The notes under the pieces: model-generated
What the model saw: only the letters and a program-made list of their open reading frames with translations
Databases searched by the model: none
What the model was told of the DNA's origin: nothing
Position numbers and translations under genes: made by a program
Assembly (NCBI GenBank): GCA_964412845.1
Contig: CAYPQM010000046.1
Location: 1-41,163 of the forward strand
DNA: 41,163 nt
DNA from: JAWWPY01 sp964412845
GTDB lineage: Bacteria > Actinomycetota > Actinomycetes > Streptosporangiales > Streptosporangiaceae
Reading direction: 5' to 3'
Shown: in pieces, positions 29,259 to 37,878 of the stretch
How the letters are laid out: every line of letters starts with the position of its first letter
Numbering within the stretch: position 1 is the first letter of the stretch

Positions 29259-29664
29259 CGACCTCGACCCAGTTCTTGTCGGTCTCCGAGACCCGGACTG
29301 ACCGCAGCGCCCCTTCAGGAAGCTCGGGCTGAAGCCTGGCCCAGAAGGTCACTGCGAGGTTCTCCGCCGTCGGGATGAGTCCTTCCAGCCACGGAACATC
29401 GGTATTCAGATTGCGGTGGTCGACGTGCTGGATGATCTGCTGGTACATGACGTCTGACAGCCGCTTCAAATCCAGGACATAGCCGCTGGCGGCGTCGATC
29501 TTTCCGACTACCACGACGTCTAATGCGTAATTGTGGCCATGCAGATTGAAGCATTTCCCGAACAGGCGCCGGTTCTCGTCATCTGACAGGCGCGGGTTAC
29601 GCAGCTGGTGCGCAGCGTTGAAGGTCTCGCGGCGGCTTACCAGCACAGTCACCGGCCCGGTCAT
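29245..29664 (-). CDS. 6-pyruvoyl/6-carboxytetrahydropterin synthase-family protein (QueD/PTPS)
   Basis: This 139-residue protein carries the whole family signature. Zinc ligands are His19 (NAAHQL), His42 and His44 (NLHGHNY), catalytic Cys38 lies in GKCFN, Asp82-His83 in VDHRNLN, the PTAEN motif is at 99-103, and Glu127 lies in VSETDKNW. Family reaction: 7,8-dihydroneopterin triphosphate to 6-pyruvoyl-tetrahydropterin (PTPS) or 6-carboxy-tetrahydropterin (QueD). No queC, queE or queF is adjacent, so a queuosine role is not supported by context. It opens an operon with a methyltransferase, a glycosyltransferase and an SDR, which suggests a modified pterin. No clear ribosome site precedes ATG 29664; GTG about 15 nt downstream is an alternative. 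Confidence 0.9.
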   Translation of the reverse strand: MTGPVTVLVSRRETFNAAHQLRNPRLSDDENRRLFGKCFNLHGHNYALDVVVVGKIDAASGYVLDLKRLSDVMYQQIIQHVDHRNLNTDVPWLEGLIPTAENLAVTFWARLQPELPEGALRSVRVSETDKNWVEVGDHI

Positions 29665-30060
29665 GGCGCTGAGTGGCAGTGACGGCGTCCCCGTCCCTGA
29701 TGGCCGTGATCAGCCATGTCATGCCTCCAAGCTCTCCGCTCGGCTGGTCGGCAGCCCGACCATGTCCCCTCGGCGACGAGGCTGCCGGAGAACCGGCCGC
29801 CCTCGATTCCACGGTCCGTAGGGCCATCACTGCGCCCCCGCCCTACTAGCTCCAAGTTTACGGCCCAGCCCCGTCCTGTCTTGGTCGTCCTGCTCAGCCT
29901 GGGCGGCCGTCCGTGTCGCACGCCCGCCCACTTCGGCCCGAGCCCCGGCCGCTGCGGCATACGCTGTCCCCTGACAAGCCGCCGGCCGGTCAGCGACGCG
30001 GGTGACGCACGCCCACTCGCTGGCTGATGACCGGGCGTCGGTGGCGGGAGGAGCCTGGCC
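29665..30060. other. 396-bp intergenic region between divergent pterin operon and amidase gene
   Basis: No gene is supported here. The long reverse frame 29661-30338 is antisense to the amidase start region and has no domain. The segment should hold the leftward promoter of the pterin operon and the rightward promoter of the amidase. I saw no clear -35/-10 pair or strong hairpin. The amidase ribosome site GGAGGAG lies at its right end. Confidence 0.4.
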
Positions 30061-30966
30061 GTGACCATCCACCGTCGCCGCGGACCACGCGTGCGGACCC
30101 CGCTGGGCGGGGCGCTCATGACGGCCGCGGCCGTCATGCTGACATCCGCGTGCGGTGCCAGCACCGGGCCGGCGCTGGCGCAGCAGGCATCGACAGCGGC
30201 CGCGTCCACCGCGCAATCGCAGGTGACCCCCGCCGATCCGCCCGCGACTTCGCCCAGCCCGACGCCTAGCCCGACGCTGAGCACCGCCCCGGCCCGCAGC
30301 GCCGCCACGATGCCGCTCGCGGGCAAGATCGTCGGCATCGACCCCGGTCACAACGGCCACAACTACACCGACCCGGCGTATCTCACCCGCCAGATCTGGA
30401 ATGGCCGGGCGTCCGAGGACTGCGACACGACCGGCACGGAGACCAACAGCGGATATACCGAGGCGCTGTTCAATTTCCGGGTCGCGACGTTCCTGCGCGC
30501 CGATCTGATCCGGGACGGCGCGAAGGTCGTGATGACGCGCACCACCAACAGCGGCGTAGGGCCGTGCGTGACCACCCGTTCCACGATCATCAACCACCGG
30601 CACGCGAACGTCGCCGTCGACATCCACGCGGACGGCGGCCCCGCGTCGGGGCGGGGGTTCGCCATCCTGGAACCGGTCGCGGACGGGCCGAACGACAAGG
30701 TGATCACCTCATCCGGGCACCTCGGCAGCGATGTCCGCCGGGCGCTGCTGTCCGGCACGTCGATGCCGGAAAGCACCTATGACGGGGTCAACGGCATCAC
30801 CCACCGCAGCGACCTGGCCGGCCTCAACCTCACCACCGTGCCCAAGGTGCTCATCGAGTGCGGCAACATGCGCAACGCCACGGACGCCGCCCGGCTCACC
30901 TCCACCCACTTCCAGAAGCAGATAGCCAAGGCACTCGAAGCGGCCATCATCCGCTTCCTGTCCTGA
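30061..30966 (+). CDS. Exported N-acetylmuramoyl-L-alanine amidase (Amidase_3, Rv3717-like)
   Basis: This 301-residue protein starts at GTG 30061 with GGAGGAG 7 nt upstream. A basic N-terminus and hydrophobic stretch end in LTSAC (Cys31), a possible lipobox. A Ser/Thr/Pro-rich linker (about 40-82) follows. The catalytic domain has zinc ligands His97 (DPGHNGHN), Glu134 (YTEALFNF) and His189 (DIHADGG), and the catalytic Glu266 in LIECGNM. Family function: cleaving the bond between muramic acid and L-alanine in peptidoglycan. Actinobacterial Rv3717-like enzymes recycle or trim wall fragments. There is no wall-binding domain, so it may act on soluble fragments. It is followed 63 bp later by the TPR gene, perhaps by chance. 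Confidence 0.93.
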   Translation: MTIHRRRGPRVRTPLGGALMTAAAVMLTSACGASTGPALAQQASTAAASTAQSQVTPADPPATSPSPTPSPTLSTAPARSAATMPLAGKIVGIDPGHNGHNYTDPAYLTRQIWNGRASEDCDTTGTETNSGYTEALFNFRVATFLRADLIRDGAKVVMTRTTNSGVGPCVTTRSTIINHRHANVAVDIHADGGPASGRGFAILEPVADGPNDKVITSSGHLGSDVRRALLSGTSMPESTYDGVNGITHRSDLAGLNLTTVPKVLIECGNMRNATDAARLTSTHFQKQIAKALEAAIIRFLS

Positions 30967-31029
30967 CGACCCCGTCCCGGCCGGCCGGGACGCGGTTCTG
31001 GCAGGCTGGGCCGGGGAGGGATGCGCGGG

Positions 31030-32691
31030 ATGGCTGACTATTTCGACCTCGGTAGCTACACCCGGCCGGTGACGACCTCATCAGCGCAGGCGCAGCTCTG
31101 GTTCACCCGCGGGCTCGCCTGGACCTACGCCTTCAACCACGAAGAGGCGGTGGCCTGCTTCCAGCGGGCCATCGAGCACGACCGCGGCTGCGGGCTCGCG
31201 CACTGGGGACTGGCCTACGCCCTGGGCCCGAACTACAACAAGCCGTGGGAGTTCTTCGACCCGGTCGACCTGGCCTCGACCGTCTCGCGGGCGCATGCCG
31301 CGTCGGCCGCAGCCGCCAGCCACGCCCCCCGCGCAACGCCCGTGGAACGCGCGCTCATCGGTGCCCTGGAAGCGCGGTACCCGTTCGCCGAGCCGGCCCC
31401 GGACTGCTCGGCCTGGAACACCGGCTACGCCGATGCCATGCGCGAGGTCTACCGCAGCCATCCGGACGACCTGGACGTGGCGACCCTGTTCGCGGACGCG
31501 CTGATGAACCTCACGCCGTGGGCCCTGTGGGACCAGGCGACGGGGCAGCCCGCCGCCGGGTCCGGCACCATTGAGGCCAAAGACGTCCTGGACCGGGCCC
31601 TGGCCCGCGACGAGGCCCGGACGCACCCCGGCATCCTGCACATGTACATCCACCTGATGGAGATGTCCCCTCGGCCCGAGGACGCGCTGCGAGCCGGTGA
31701 CTGGCTGCTTGACCTGGTCCCGGACGCCGGGCACCTGCGGCACATGCCGACCCATATCGACGTGCTGTGCGGAGACTACCGGCGGGTCGTGTCGGCCAAC
31801 ACGACCGCGATCGCCGCCGACAAGAAGTTCACCGCCCAGGCCGGTGCGATGAACTTCTACACCCTCTACCGGGTGCACAACTATCACTTCAAGATCTACG
31901 GCGCGATGTTCCTCGGCCAGGCCCAGACCGCCCTGGACACCGCGGACCAGCTTGTCGCGGCGATCCCCGACGAGCTGCTCCGGGTGCAGGTCCCGCCGAT
32001 GGCGGACTGGCTGGAGGGCTTCCTGCCGATGAAGATGCACGTCCTGATCAGGTTCGGCCGCTGGCCGGACATTATCGACGCGCCGCTGCCGGCCGATCCG
32101 GGACTGTACTGCGTGAGCACGGCGATGATCCGTTATGCCAAAGGGGTGGCTTGCGCGGCCACCGGGCGGATCGGGGAAGCCGTGGAACACCGGCAGCAGT
32201 TCCGCGCGGCCATCCAGCGGGTGCCCGAGTCGCGCACCGTCTTCAACAACACCTGCCGGGACATCCTCGCGGTCGCCGCGGCCATGCTGGACGGCGAGCT
32301 GGCGTACCGCCAGGGGCACTACGATGAGGCGTTCGGGCACCTGCGCCGGTCCATCGAGCTGGACGACGGGCTGCCCTACGACGAGCCGTGGGCGTGGATG
32401 CAGCCGACCCGGCACGCGTACGGCGCGCTGCTGCTGGACCGCGACCTGGTCGCCGAAGCCGAAGCCGTCTACCGGGCCGACCTGGGCCTGGATGACACGC
32501 TGGCCCGGGCCTGCCAGCATCCGGGCAACGTGTGGAGCCTGCACGGCTACCACGAGTGCCTGACCCGGCTGGGCAAACACGAGCAAGCCGGGATCATCGC
32601 GCAGCAACTCAAGATCGCCAGCGCGTACGCGGACGTGCCGATCAGGTCGTCCTGCTATTGCCGGCTCACCCCGCAAATTACCTCACGATAA
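31030..32691 (+). CDS. Tetratricopeptide-repeat (TPR) protein of unknown function
   Basis: ATG 31030 is preferred (553 residues) because GGGGAGGG ends about 10 nt before it; ATG 31021 in the same frame sits directly against that site. The protein is soluble and helical, with TPR-like units at its N-terminus (AQLWFTRGLAWTYAFNHEEAVACFQRAIEHD) and C-terminus (GELAYRQGHYDEAFGHLRRSIELDD, then YGALLLDRDLVAEAEAVYRADLGLD). The central part is conserved-looking (HMYIHLMEMSP, HMPTHIDVLCGDYRRV, with several histidines) and may be a distinct domain. No enzyme family is recognised. It is 38 nt upstream of an aminotransferase gene and may be co-transcribed with it. Confidence 0.8.
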   Translation: MADYFDLGSYTRPVTTSSAQAQLWFTRGLAWTYAFNHEEAVACFQRAIEHDRGCGLAHWGLAYALGPNYNKPWEFFDPVDLASTVSRAHAASAAAASHAPRATPVERALIGALEARYPFAEPAPDCSAWNTGYADAMREVYRSHPDDLDVATLFADALMNLTPWALWDQATGQPAAGSGTIEAKDVLDRALARDEARTHPGILHMYIHLMEMSPRPEDALRAGDWLLDLVPDAGHLRHMPTHIDVLCGDYRRVVSANTTAIAADKKFTAQAGAMNFYTLYRVHNYHFKIYGAMFLGQAQTALDTADQLVAAIPDELLRVQVPPMADWLEGFLPMKMHVLIRFGRWPDIIDAPLPADPGLYCVSTAMIRYAKGVACAATGRIGEAVEHRQQFRAAIQRVPESRTVFNNTCRDILAVAAAMLDGELAYRQGHYDEAFGHLRRSIELDDGLPYDEPWAWMQPTRHAYGALLLDRDLVAEAEAVYRADLGLDDTLARACQHPGNVWSLHGYHECLTRLGKHEQAGIIAQQLKIASAYADVPIRSSCYCRLTPQITSR

Positions 32692-32729
32692 GTTGGCCCA
32701 ACTGCCGTCAGCGCGAGGAAGAGGAGCCC

Positions 32730-34019
32730 ATGGGGCCAGGATCCGGTGACGCGGCGCGCCAGCCCGTGCTGTGGAACCCGTTTGCGAACATGGCGGGGCT
32801 GGCCGGCCACGCCGTCACGATCGTCGGGGGCGAAGGCAGCACGGTGGTCGACGCCGAGGGACGCTTCTACCTGGACGCGCTGGCCAGCCTCTGGTACTGC
32901 AACATCGGGCACGGGCGGGTCGAGCTCGCCGACGCGGCGGCGGCCCAGATGCGCCAGCTCGCCGCCTACCAGGTGTTCGAGCCCTACTCCAACCCGCCGG
33001 CCGAGAAGCTGGCCCGCCGGATCGCGGACCTGGCGCCGGTGCCGGACGCCAAGGTTTTCCTCACCCCCGGCGGTGGATCGGACGCGGTGGACACCGCGGC
33101 CAAGCTCGCGCGCACCTACTGGCGTGCTGTCGGTCGGCCGGACAAGCAGGTCTGCATCGCCCGGTCGCACGCCTACCACGGGATGAACGCCTACGGCACC
33201 TCGCTCGGCGGCATCCCGGCCAACACCGAGCCGTTCCTGCCGCTCGTCGCCCAGGTGGAACAGGTGGCCTGGGACGACCCGGTGGCGCTGGACAAGACGA
33301 TCGAGCAGCTCGGCCCCGGCCGGGTGGCCGCCTTCTTCTGCGAGCCGGTCATCGGGGCGGGCGGGGTGTACCCGCCGCCGCCCGGCTACCTGGCGGGCGT
33401 GCGGGAGGTCTGCCGACGGCACGACGTGCTGTTCATCGCCGATGAGGTGATCACCGGGTTCGGCCGGGTCGGCAGCTGGTTCGCCAGCGGGCGGTTCGGG
33501 CTCGACCCCGACATGATCACCGCGGCCAAAGGGCTGAGCTCGGGTTATGCGCCGATCGGCGCGGTCATTGTGGGCGCGAGGGTGGCTGAGCCGTTCTGGC
33601 GGGCGGGATCGGCCGAGGTGTTCCGGCACGGCTACACCTACTCCGGGCACCCCACGGCGTGCGCGGTGGCCCTGGCCAACCTCGCCGTGGTCGAGCGGGA
33701 GCAGCTCGTCGAGCGGGTCGCCGCGCTGGAGCCGGTCCTGGCGCGCAGCCTGGCTCCGCTCGCGGATCACCCGCTGGTGGCCGAGGTCCGCGCGGGGACC
33801 GGCCTGCTGGCCGGGGTGGAGATCGCCGAGGATGCCCGCGCCGCGGATCCCGGGCTGGCCGCCCGGCTGGTGGCCGATATCCGCGGCCGCGGCGTCATCA
33901 CCCGCCTGCTGGCCGGGACAGCCCTGCAGGTGTCGCCGCCGTTCGTGATCACCGAGGCGGAGATCACCCAGATCGCGGAGGTTTTCGCGGCCGCGTTCGA
34001 CGCCGCGGGCCGCGGCTGA
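32730..34019 (+). CDS. Class III pyridoxal-phosphate aminotransferase (omega-transaminase type)
   Basis: ATG 32730 has GAGGAG 3-4 nt upstream and gives 429 residues; the frame is open back to 32532, but that part overlaps the TPR gene. Class III features are the N-terminal WNPFANM and DAEGRFYLDALASLWYCNIGHG, the cofactor-binding GGGSDAVDTAAKLAR, LFIADEVITGFGRVG and the PLP lysine Lys267 in TAAKGLSSGYAP. RHGYTYSGHPTACA is typical of the beta-alanine:pyruvate/omega-amino-acid branch. Reaction: transfer of an amino group between an amine or omega-amino acid and a keto acid. The substrate is not predictable. The stop at 34017-34019 falls inside the first copy of a 20-bp repeat array. Confidence 0.92.
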   Translation: MGPGSGDAARQPVLWNPFANMAGLAGHAVTIVGGEGSTVVDAEGRFYLDALASLWYCNIGHGRVELADAAAAQMRQLAAYQVFEPYSNPPAEKLARRIADLAPVPDAKVFLTPGGGSDAVDTAAKLARTYWRAVGRPDKQVCIARSHAYHGMNAYGTSLGGIPANTEPFLPLVAQVEQVAWDDPVALDKTIEQLGPGRVAAFFCEPVIGAGGVYPPPPGYLAGVREVCRRHDVLFIADEVITGFGRVGSWFASGRFGLDPDMITAAKGLSSGYAPIGAVIVGARVAEPFWRAGSAEVFRHGYTYSGHPTACAVALANLAVVEREQLVERVAALEPVLARSLAPLADHPLVAEVRAGTGLLAGVEIAEDARAADPGLAARLVADIRGRGVITRLLAGTALQVSPPFVITEAEITQIAEVFAAAFDAAGRG

Positions 34020-34240
34020 CGCCGGCTGGCGGTGGCTGACGCCGGCTGGCGGTGGCTGACGCCGGCNNNNNNNNNNNNNNNNNNNNNNNNNNNNNNNNNN
34101 NNNNNNNNNNNNNNNNNNNNNNNNNNNNNNNNNNNNNNNNNNNNNNNNNNNNNNNNNNNNNNNNNNCCGGCCGGTGGCTGGCGGTGGCTGACGCCCGCTG
34201 GCGGTGGCTGACGGCGGCCGGTGGCTGGCGGCGGTCAGTG
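34013..34240. repeat. 20-bp tandem repeat array interrupted by an assembly gap
   Basis: GCCGGCTGGCGGTGGCTGAC occurs at 34021-34040 and 34041-34060, starting again at 34061 before 100 N (34067-34166). Degenerate GGTGGCTGAC/GGCGG copies continue to about 34240. The first partial copy includes the aminotransferase stop codon. The 347 bp between the aminotransferase and the large regulator hold this array and the regulator's ribosome site; no gene is seen. The true size of the region is unknown. Confidence 0.88.
34067..34166. other. Assembly gap (100 N) inside the 20-bp array
   Basis: Exactly 100 N, a placeholder of unknown true length within a tandem repeat. Confidence 0.97.
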
Positions 34241-34366
34241 GCGGGCGGCGGGTGGCGCCGTCCGGCTTGCCAAGCGCCGCCATCTGAGATTCCATGCCGG
34301 TAGCCGGGGGACGTGCTATCAGGCAGGGCCACGGCGCGGGAGAGACAGGCCGTCTGGAGGGTGGGG

Positions 34367-37300
34367 ATGGCGACCTCCGACGGGGGAGGGGTTCCGGCCC
34401 GCACACAGGTGCGGCTTGTCGGCACGTTCTCGGTGGCCCGCGACGCTACGCCGATCCCCGGCCCCGACCTGGGCAGCCGCAAGGCCCGGCTGCTGCTCAT
34501 GCTGCTGGCGGTCGAGCGCGGGCACACGGTTTCCGCGGAGCGGATCGCCGAGGTGCTCTGGGGCGGCGCGCCGCCGGCCGGCCCGGCCGAGAACGTCGCC
34601 ACCTTTGTCAGCAGGCTGCGCCGGGCTCTCGGCGCTGGGGTCATCCTCGGCGGCCGGACCGGCTACCGGCTCGGCCACCCGCCCGCGGTGCAGGTGGATC
34701 TCGATGACGTGGGCCGGTGGATCGACGAGGCCGAGCGCCGGCTCGCTGCGGCTGAGCCCGCGCTCGCGGTCGCGGCCGCGACCCGCGCCCGTGACGTGCT
34801 GGCGCTCGGCACGGTGCTTGAGGATGAGCCTGCCGCCGAGTGGGCCCAGCCTGCCCGCGACGAGCATGCTGAGCTGACCAAACGTGCCCGGCGGATGCTG
34901 GCCGAGGCTGCGCTGCTGACTGGTGACGCGGCCCTGGCGGTGCTGGCCGCCGGTGACGCGGTGTCCGATGATCCTTTTGACGAGCAAGCGCGCCGGGCGC
35001 TGATCCGCGCGCACGTCGCCGCGGGTGAGCCGGGCCGCGCCCTGGCTACCTACGCCGAGCTGCGCGACGTGCTGGAAACCGAGCTCGGTGCCGACCCGGC
35101 CGCCGATACCCAGGCACTGCACATCGCCGTTCTCCGCGAGGAGGCGGTGGTGCCTGCGGCCGGAAATGCCCGCCGGGCCGGTCATTCTCGCGGAGCCGGT
35201 GATTCTCGCGGACCCGGTGACGCCCGCGTGGCCGGGGGCGCCGGCGTGGCCGGGGGCGCCGGCGGCCTCGCGGGCCGAGACGTTGAGCTGCGCCAGTTGC
35301 GCACAGCGTGGCATGACGCCGCCGCCGGGCAGCCCGCGCTGGTCCTCGTGTCGGGCGAGGCCGGTATCGGCAAGACCCGGCTGGCCGCCGAACTCACCCA
35401 CATCGCGACGGCGACCGGCGGCACGGTGCTCGCGGCGCGCTGTTACGAGACCGAGCGCTCGCTGTTCCTCCAGCCGGTGGTCGAGGCGATCGCGACCGTC
35501 GTGCGCACCCTGCCGCCGGGGAGGTTGCCGGACCTGGCCGGCGACCACGCGCCGACGCTGGCGCGGCTCGTGCCCGAGGTGGCGGCGGTGCTGGGCCAGC
35601 CGCCGGCGACCCGCCTGGAGGGTGCGGACATTGAGCGCCGGCGCACGTTCGAGGCGGTGACCGGGTTCATCCGCGCGCTGGCCGGCCGCAGCCCGGTGCT
35701 TGTCAGCTTGGACGACCTGCAGAACGCCGGGCGCGCCACCGTCGAGTTGCTGCATTACCTGGCCCGGCACGTGCCGGGATGCCGGCTGCTGGTGGTCGCC
35801 ACCGTGCGAGCCGAAGAGGGTACCGAGATCATCGATTCGCTCGCGGACGTGGCGGCCCAGGTGGAGCTGGGCCCGCTGGCGGCGGACGCCATCGCGGTCC
35901 TGGCCGCCGCCGCCGGGCAGGCGGATCAGACCGAATCCATCGTCGGGCGCACCCGCGGCCACGCGCTGTTCGTCGTCGAGACGCTCCGCGCGCTCGCCGC
36001 GGGCAACACCGGCGTGCCGGAGTCGCTGGAGGCCGCGGTCCTGGCGCGGGTCCGCCGGGCCGGCCAGCCGGTCGAGACAGCGCTGCGGGCCGGCGCGGTG
36101 CTCGGCGCGTCCTTCGACCCGGCGACGGTGGCCGGCCTGCTGGGGGAGAGCTCCCAGATGGTGATCGCGACCTGCGCCGACGCGCACGCGGCGCGGCTGC
36201 TGGTCGTGGCCGAGCGGGACTACGAGTTCGCCAACGACCTCATCCGTGAGGTGCTCTACGCGACGACTCCGGCGCCGACCCGGCTCGCCTATCACAGCCT
36301 CGCGGCCGATCTGCTGACCCGCAAGCCGGAGGCGATGGCGGCCCACGCATCGGCCGCCGGGAACTGGCCGCGGGCGGCCCGCGGCTGGCTGCTGGCCGGC
36401 GAGCAGGCCCTGGCCCGCTTCGCTGCCGCTGACGCCGTCGAGCTGCTGACCCGCAGCATCGACGCGGCGGGCCGGGCCGGCGACCACGAGGTGCAGGCCC
36501 GCGCGCTGCTGGCCCGCGGCTCGGCCCGGGAGACGCAGGCCGAATACTCCGCGGCGGTGCGCGATATCGAGGCCGCGGTGGCCTGGTCCCGCGAGACAGG
36601 TGACCGGCGGATGGAGATGATCGGCCTGCTCGCCCTGGGCGGGGATGCGCGGGTCGCGCTCGGCCAGCCGATCCCCGACGCCATCAGGACCGTCCAGCGG
36701 GGGCTGGCGATAGCCACGGCGCTGTCGGACCGGGCGGCGGAAGCCAACCTGCGAGCCCGCCTGGCCATCTACGCGGTCAACGGGCTGCGCTTCGACGAAG
36801 CGGTCGAGCAAGGCCAGCTCGCGGTCCGCGCCGGGCGGGCGTCGGGCGATGACGAGGCGCTGGCGGTAGCCCTCGACGGGCAGAAGGCCTCTGTCGCCTA
36901 CCTGGGCGATCTCGAGGCGCTCCGCGCGGTCATTGAGGAGCTTGAGCCGCTGCAGCGCCGCCTCGGTGATCTGCGGCGGCTGCCGTGGACCCTGTTCGAG
37001 TCGGCCTTTCCCGCGCTGGCGGCCGGTGACTGGCCCGCCGCGGTGGCCCGCATCGAAGCCTCGCTCGACGTCAGCCGGCGAAGCGGGAGCATGTCGCACG
37101 CCGCGTGGCACGTCGCCGTCCTCGGCGCGATCGCCCGGCTTCAGGGCCGCTACGACGAGGCGATCAGCATCGGCAGGCGCGCCGTCGCGGTCAGCGTGGA
37201 GGTACCGCATGCCTGGTCCGCGGCGGTGGCCGGCGCCGAGCTGGGCATGACGCTGCTGGAGATGGGCGCCCCTGGGGAAGCGGCGGAGGTGCTGGTACGC

Positions 37301-37723
37301 ACACGGATCGTGGTCTCACAAGGCGGCGGCGAGGCGGGCCTGCTGCGCTGCCTGGCGCCGCTGGCCGAGGCGACCGGATCGCGCAGCACCCTGGCCGAGG
37401 CCGCGATGCTGCTGCAGCGGATCACCGCGCCGCCCGGGTCGGCATACCTGATGGGGGATGGCTGCTACCTCGCGGTGGCGCGTGCGTGGCTGGCCCACGG
37501 GGAGCCGCAGCGGGCGCGGGAGGCACTCGCGCCCCTGCTGACGGCGGCCGCGCGGGTGCCGTGGGTGGCGCCGCTCGCGGCCGCGTCCCTCGTCGACGGC
37601 CGCGCCGCTCTTTCGCTCGGCCTGCGCAGTGAGGCAATGGCCCTGCTGGGGCGGGCGGCGGTACTCGGTCACCGGCACGGCCTGCCCCGCATCGCGGACG
37701 AGGCAGCGGCCGTCCTTCGCTGA
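34367..37723 (+). CDS. Large SARP/LAL-type regulator: winged helix, BTAD, AAA ATPase and TPR region
   Basis: ATG 34367, preceded by GGAGGGTGGGG, gives 1118 residues. Domains in order are an OmpR-type winged helix (about 15-100; SRKARLLLMLLAVERG, AERIAEVLWGG, VSRLRRALG), a BTAD domain (about 103-250; FDEQARRALIRAHVAAGEPGRALATYAELR), a Gly/Ala-rich linker (about 271-300) built from 18-bp repeats, and an ATPase domain with Walker A GEAGIGKT (330-337) and Asp449-Asp450 as Walker B. A long helical TPR-like C-terminus follows. Such AfsR/SARP-like proteins activate secondary-metabolism or differentiation genes after ATP-dependent changes. The next two genes (methyltransferase, hydrolase-glycosyltransferase) are natural candidate targets, by position only. 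Confidence 0.9.
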   Translation: MATSDGGGVPARTQVRLVGTFSVARDATPIPGPDLGSRKARLLLMLLAVERGHTVSAERIAEVLWGGAPPAGPAENVATFVSRLRRALGAGVILGGRTGYRLGHPPAVQVDLDDVGRWIDEAERRLAAAEPALAVAAATRARDVLALGTVLEDEPAAEWAQPARDEHAELTKRARRMLAEAALLTGDAALAVLAAGDAVSDDPFDEQARRALIRAHVAAGEPGRALATYAELRDVLETELGADPAADTQALHIAVLREEAVVPAAGNARRAGHSRGAGDSRGPGDARVAGGAGVAGGAGGLAGRDVELRQLRTAWHDAAAGQPALVLVSGEAGIGKTRLAAELTHIATATGGTVLAARCYETERSLFLQPVVEAIATVVRTLPPGRLPDLAGDHAPTLARLVPEVAAVLGQPPATRLEGADIERRRTFEAVTGFIRALAGRSPVLVSLDDLQNAGRATVELLHYLARHVPGCRLLVVATVRAEEGTEIIDSLADVAAQVELGPLAADAIAVLAAAAGQADQTESIVGRTRGHALFVVETLRALAAGNTGVPESLEAAVLARVRRAGQPVETALRAGAVLGASFDPATVAGLLGESSQMVIATCADAHAARLLVVAERDYEFANDLIREVLYATTPAPTRLAYHSLAADLLTRKPEAMAAHASAAGNWPRAARGWLLAGEQALARFAAADAVELLTRSIDAAGRAGDHEVQARALLARGSARETQAEYSAAVRDIEAAVAWSRETGDRRMEMIGLLALGGDARVALGQPIPDAIRTVQRGLAIATALSDRAAEANLRARLAIYAVNGLRFDEAVEQGQLAVRAGRASGDDEALAVALDGQKASVAYLGDLEALRAVIEELEPLQRRLGDLRRLPWTLFESAFPALAAGDWPAAVARIEASLDVSRRSGSMSHAAWHVAVLGAIARLQGRYDEAISIGRRAVAVSVEVPHAWSAAVAGAELGMTLLEMGAPGEAAEVLVRTRIVVSQGGGEAGLLRCLAPLAEATGSRSTLAEAAMLLQRITAPPGSAYLMGDGCYLAVARAWLAHGEPQRAREALAPLLTAAARVPWVAPLAAASLVDGRAALSLGLRSEAMALLGRAAVLGHRHGLPRIADEAAAVLR
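35177..35266. repeat. 18-bp in-frame tandem repeats encoding the regulator's interdomain linker
   Basis: Five 18-bp units follow head to tail: GCCGGTCATTCTCGCGGA (35177-35194), a near copy (35195-35212), a diverged unit (35213-35230) and two GCCGGGGGCGCCGGCGTG-like units (35231-35266). They encode a Gly/Ala/Arg linker of about 30 residues between BTAD and ATPase domains. Confidence 0.8.
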
Positions 37724-37745
37724 CCCAGCGATCGCCGCCGCACCC

Positions 37746-37821
37746 GGCCCGCTGCATCGGCCCGCTGCATCGGCCCGCTGCATCGGACGGCTGCAACGGA
37801 CGGCTGCAACGGAACTGCAAC
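37746..37821. repeat. 13-bp tandem repeats between the regulator and the methyltransferase gene
   Basis: GGCCCGCTGCATC occurs three times (37746-37784), followed by two copies of GGACGGCTGCAAC (37785-37810) and a shortened copy (37811-37821). The array fills half of the 155-bp gap. The change from one variant block to the next suggests stepwise local duplication. Confidence 0.85.
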
Positions 37822-37878
37822 GGGTGGCGCCACGATCGCAGTGGCCGGATAGCCCGGTCACGATCACGGGAGGCACAG

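Noticed and set aside
29245..29664. Queuosine biosynthesis (queD) as the role of the PTPS-like gene
   Set aside because: No queC, queE or queF nearby; the partners are a methyltransferase, a glycosyltransferase and an SDR. Not excluded, only unsupported by context.
29661..30338. 225-residue reverse frame overlapping the amidase start
   Set aside because: Antisense to a well supported exported amidase and without a domain.
34319..37210. 963-residue reverse frame antisense to the large regulator
   Set aside because: The sense frame has ordered domains (winged helix, BTAD, P-loop, TPR) and a strong ribosome site; the reverse frame is Arg/Gly/His-rich without domains.
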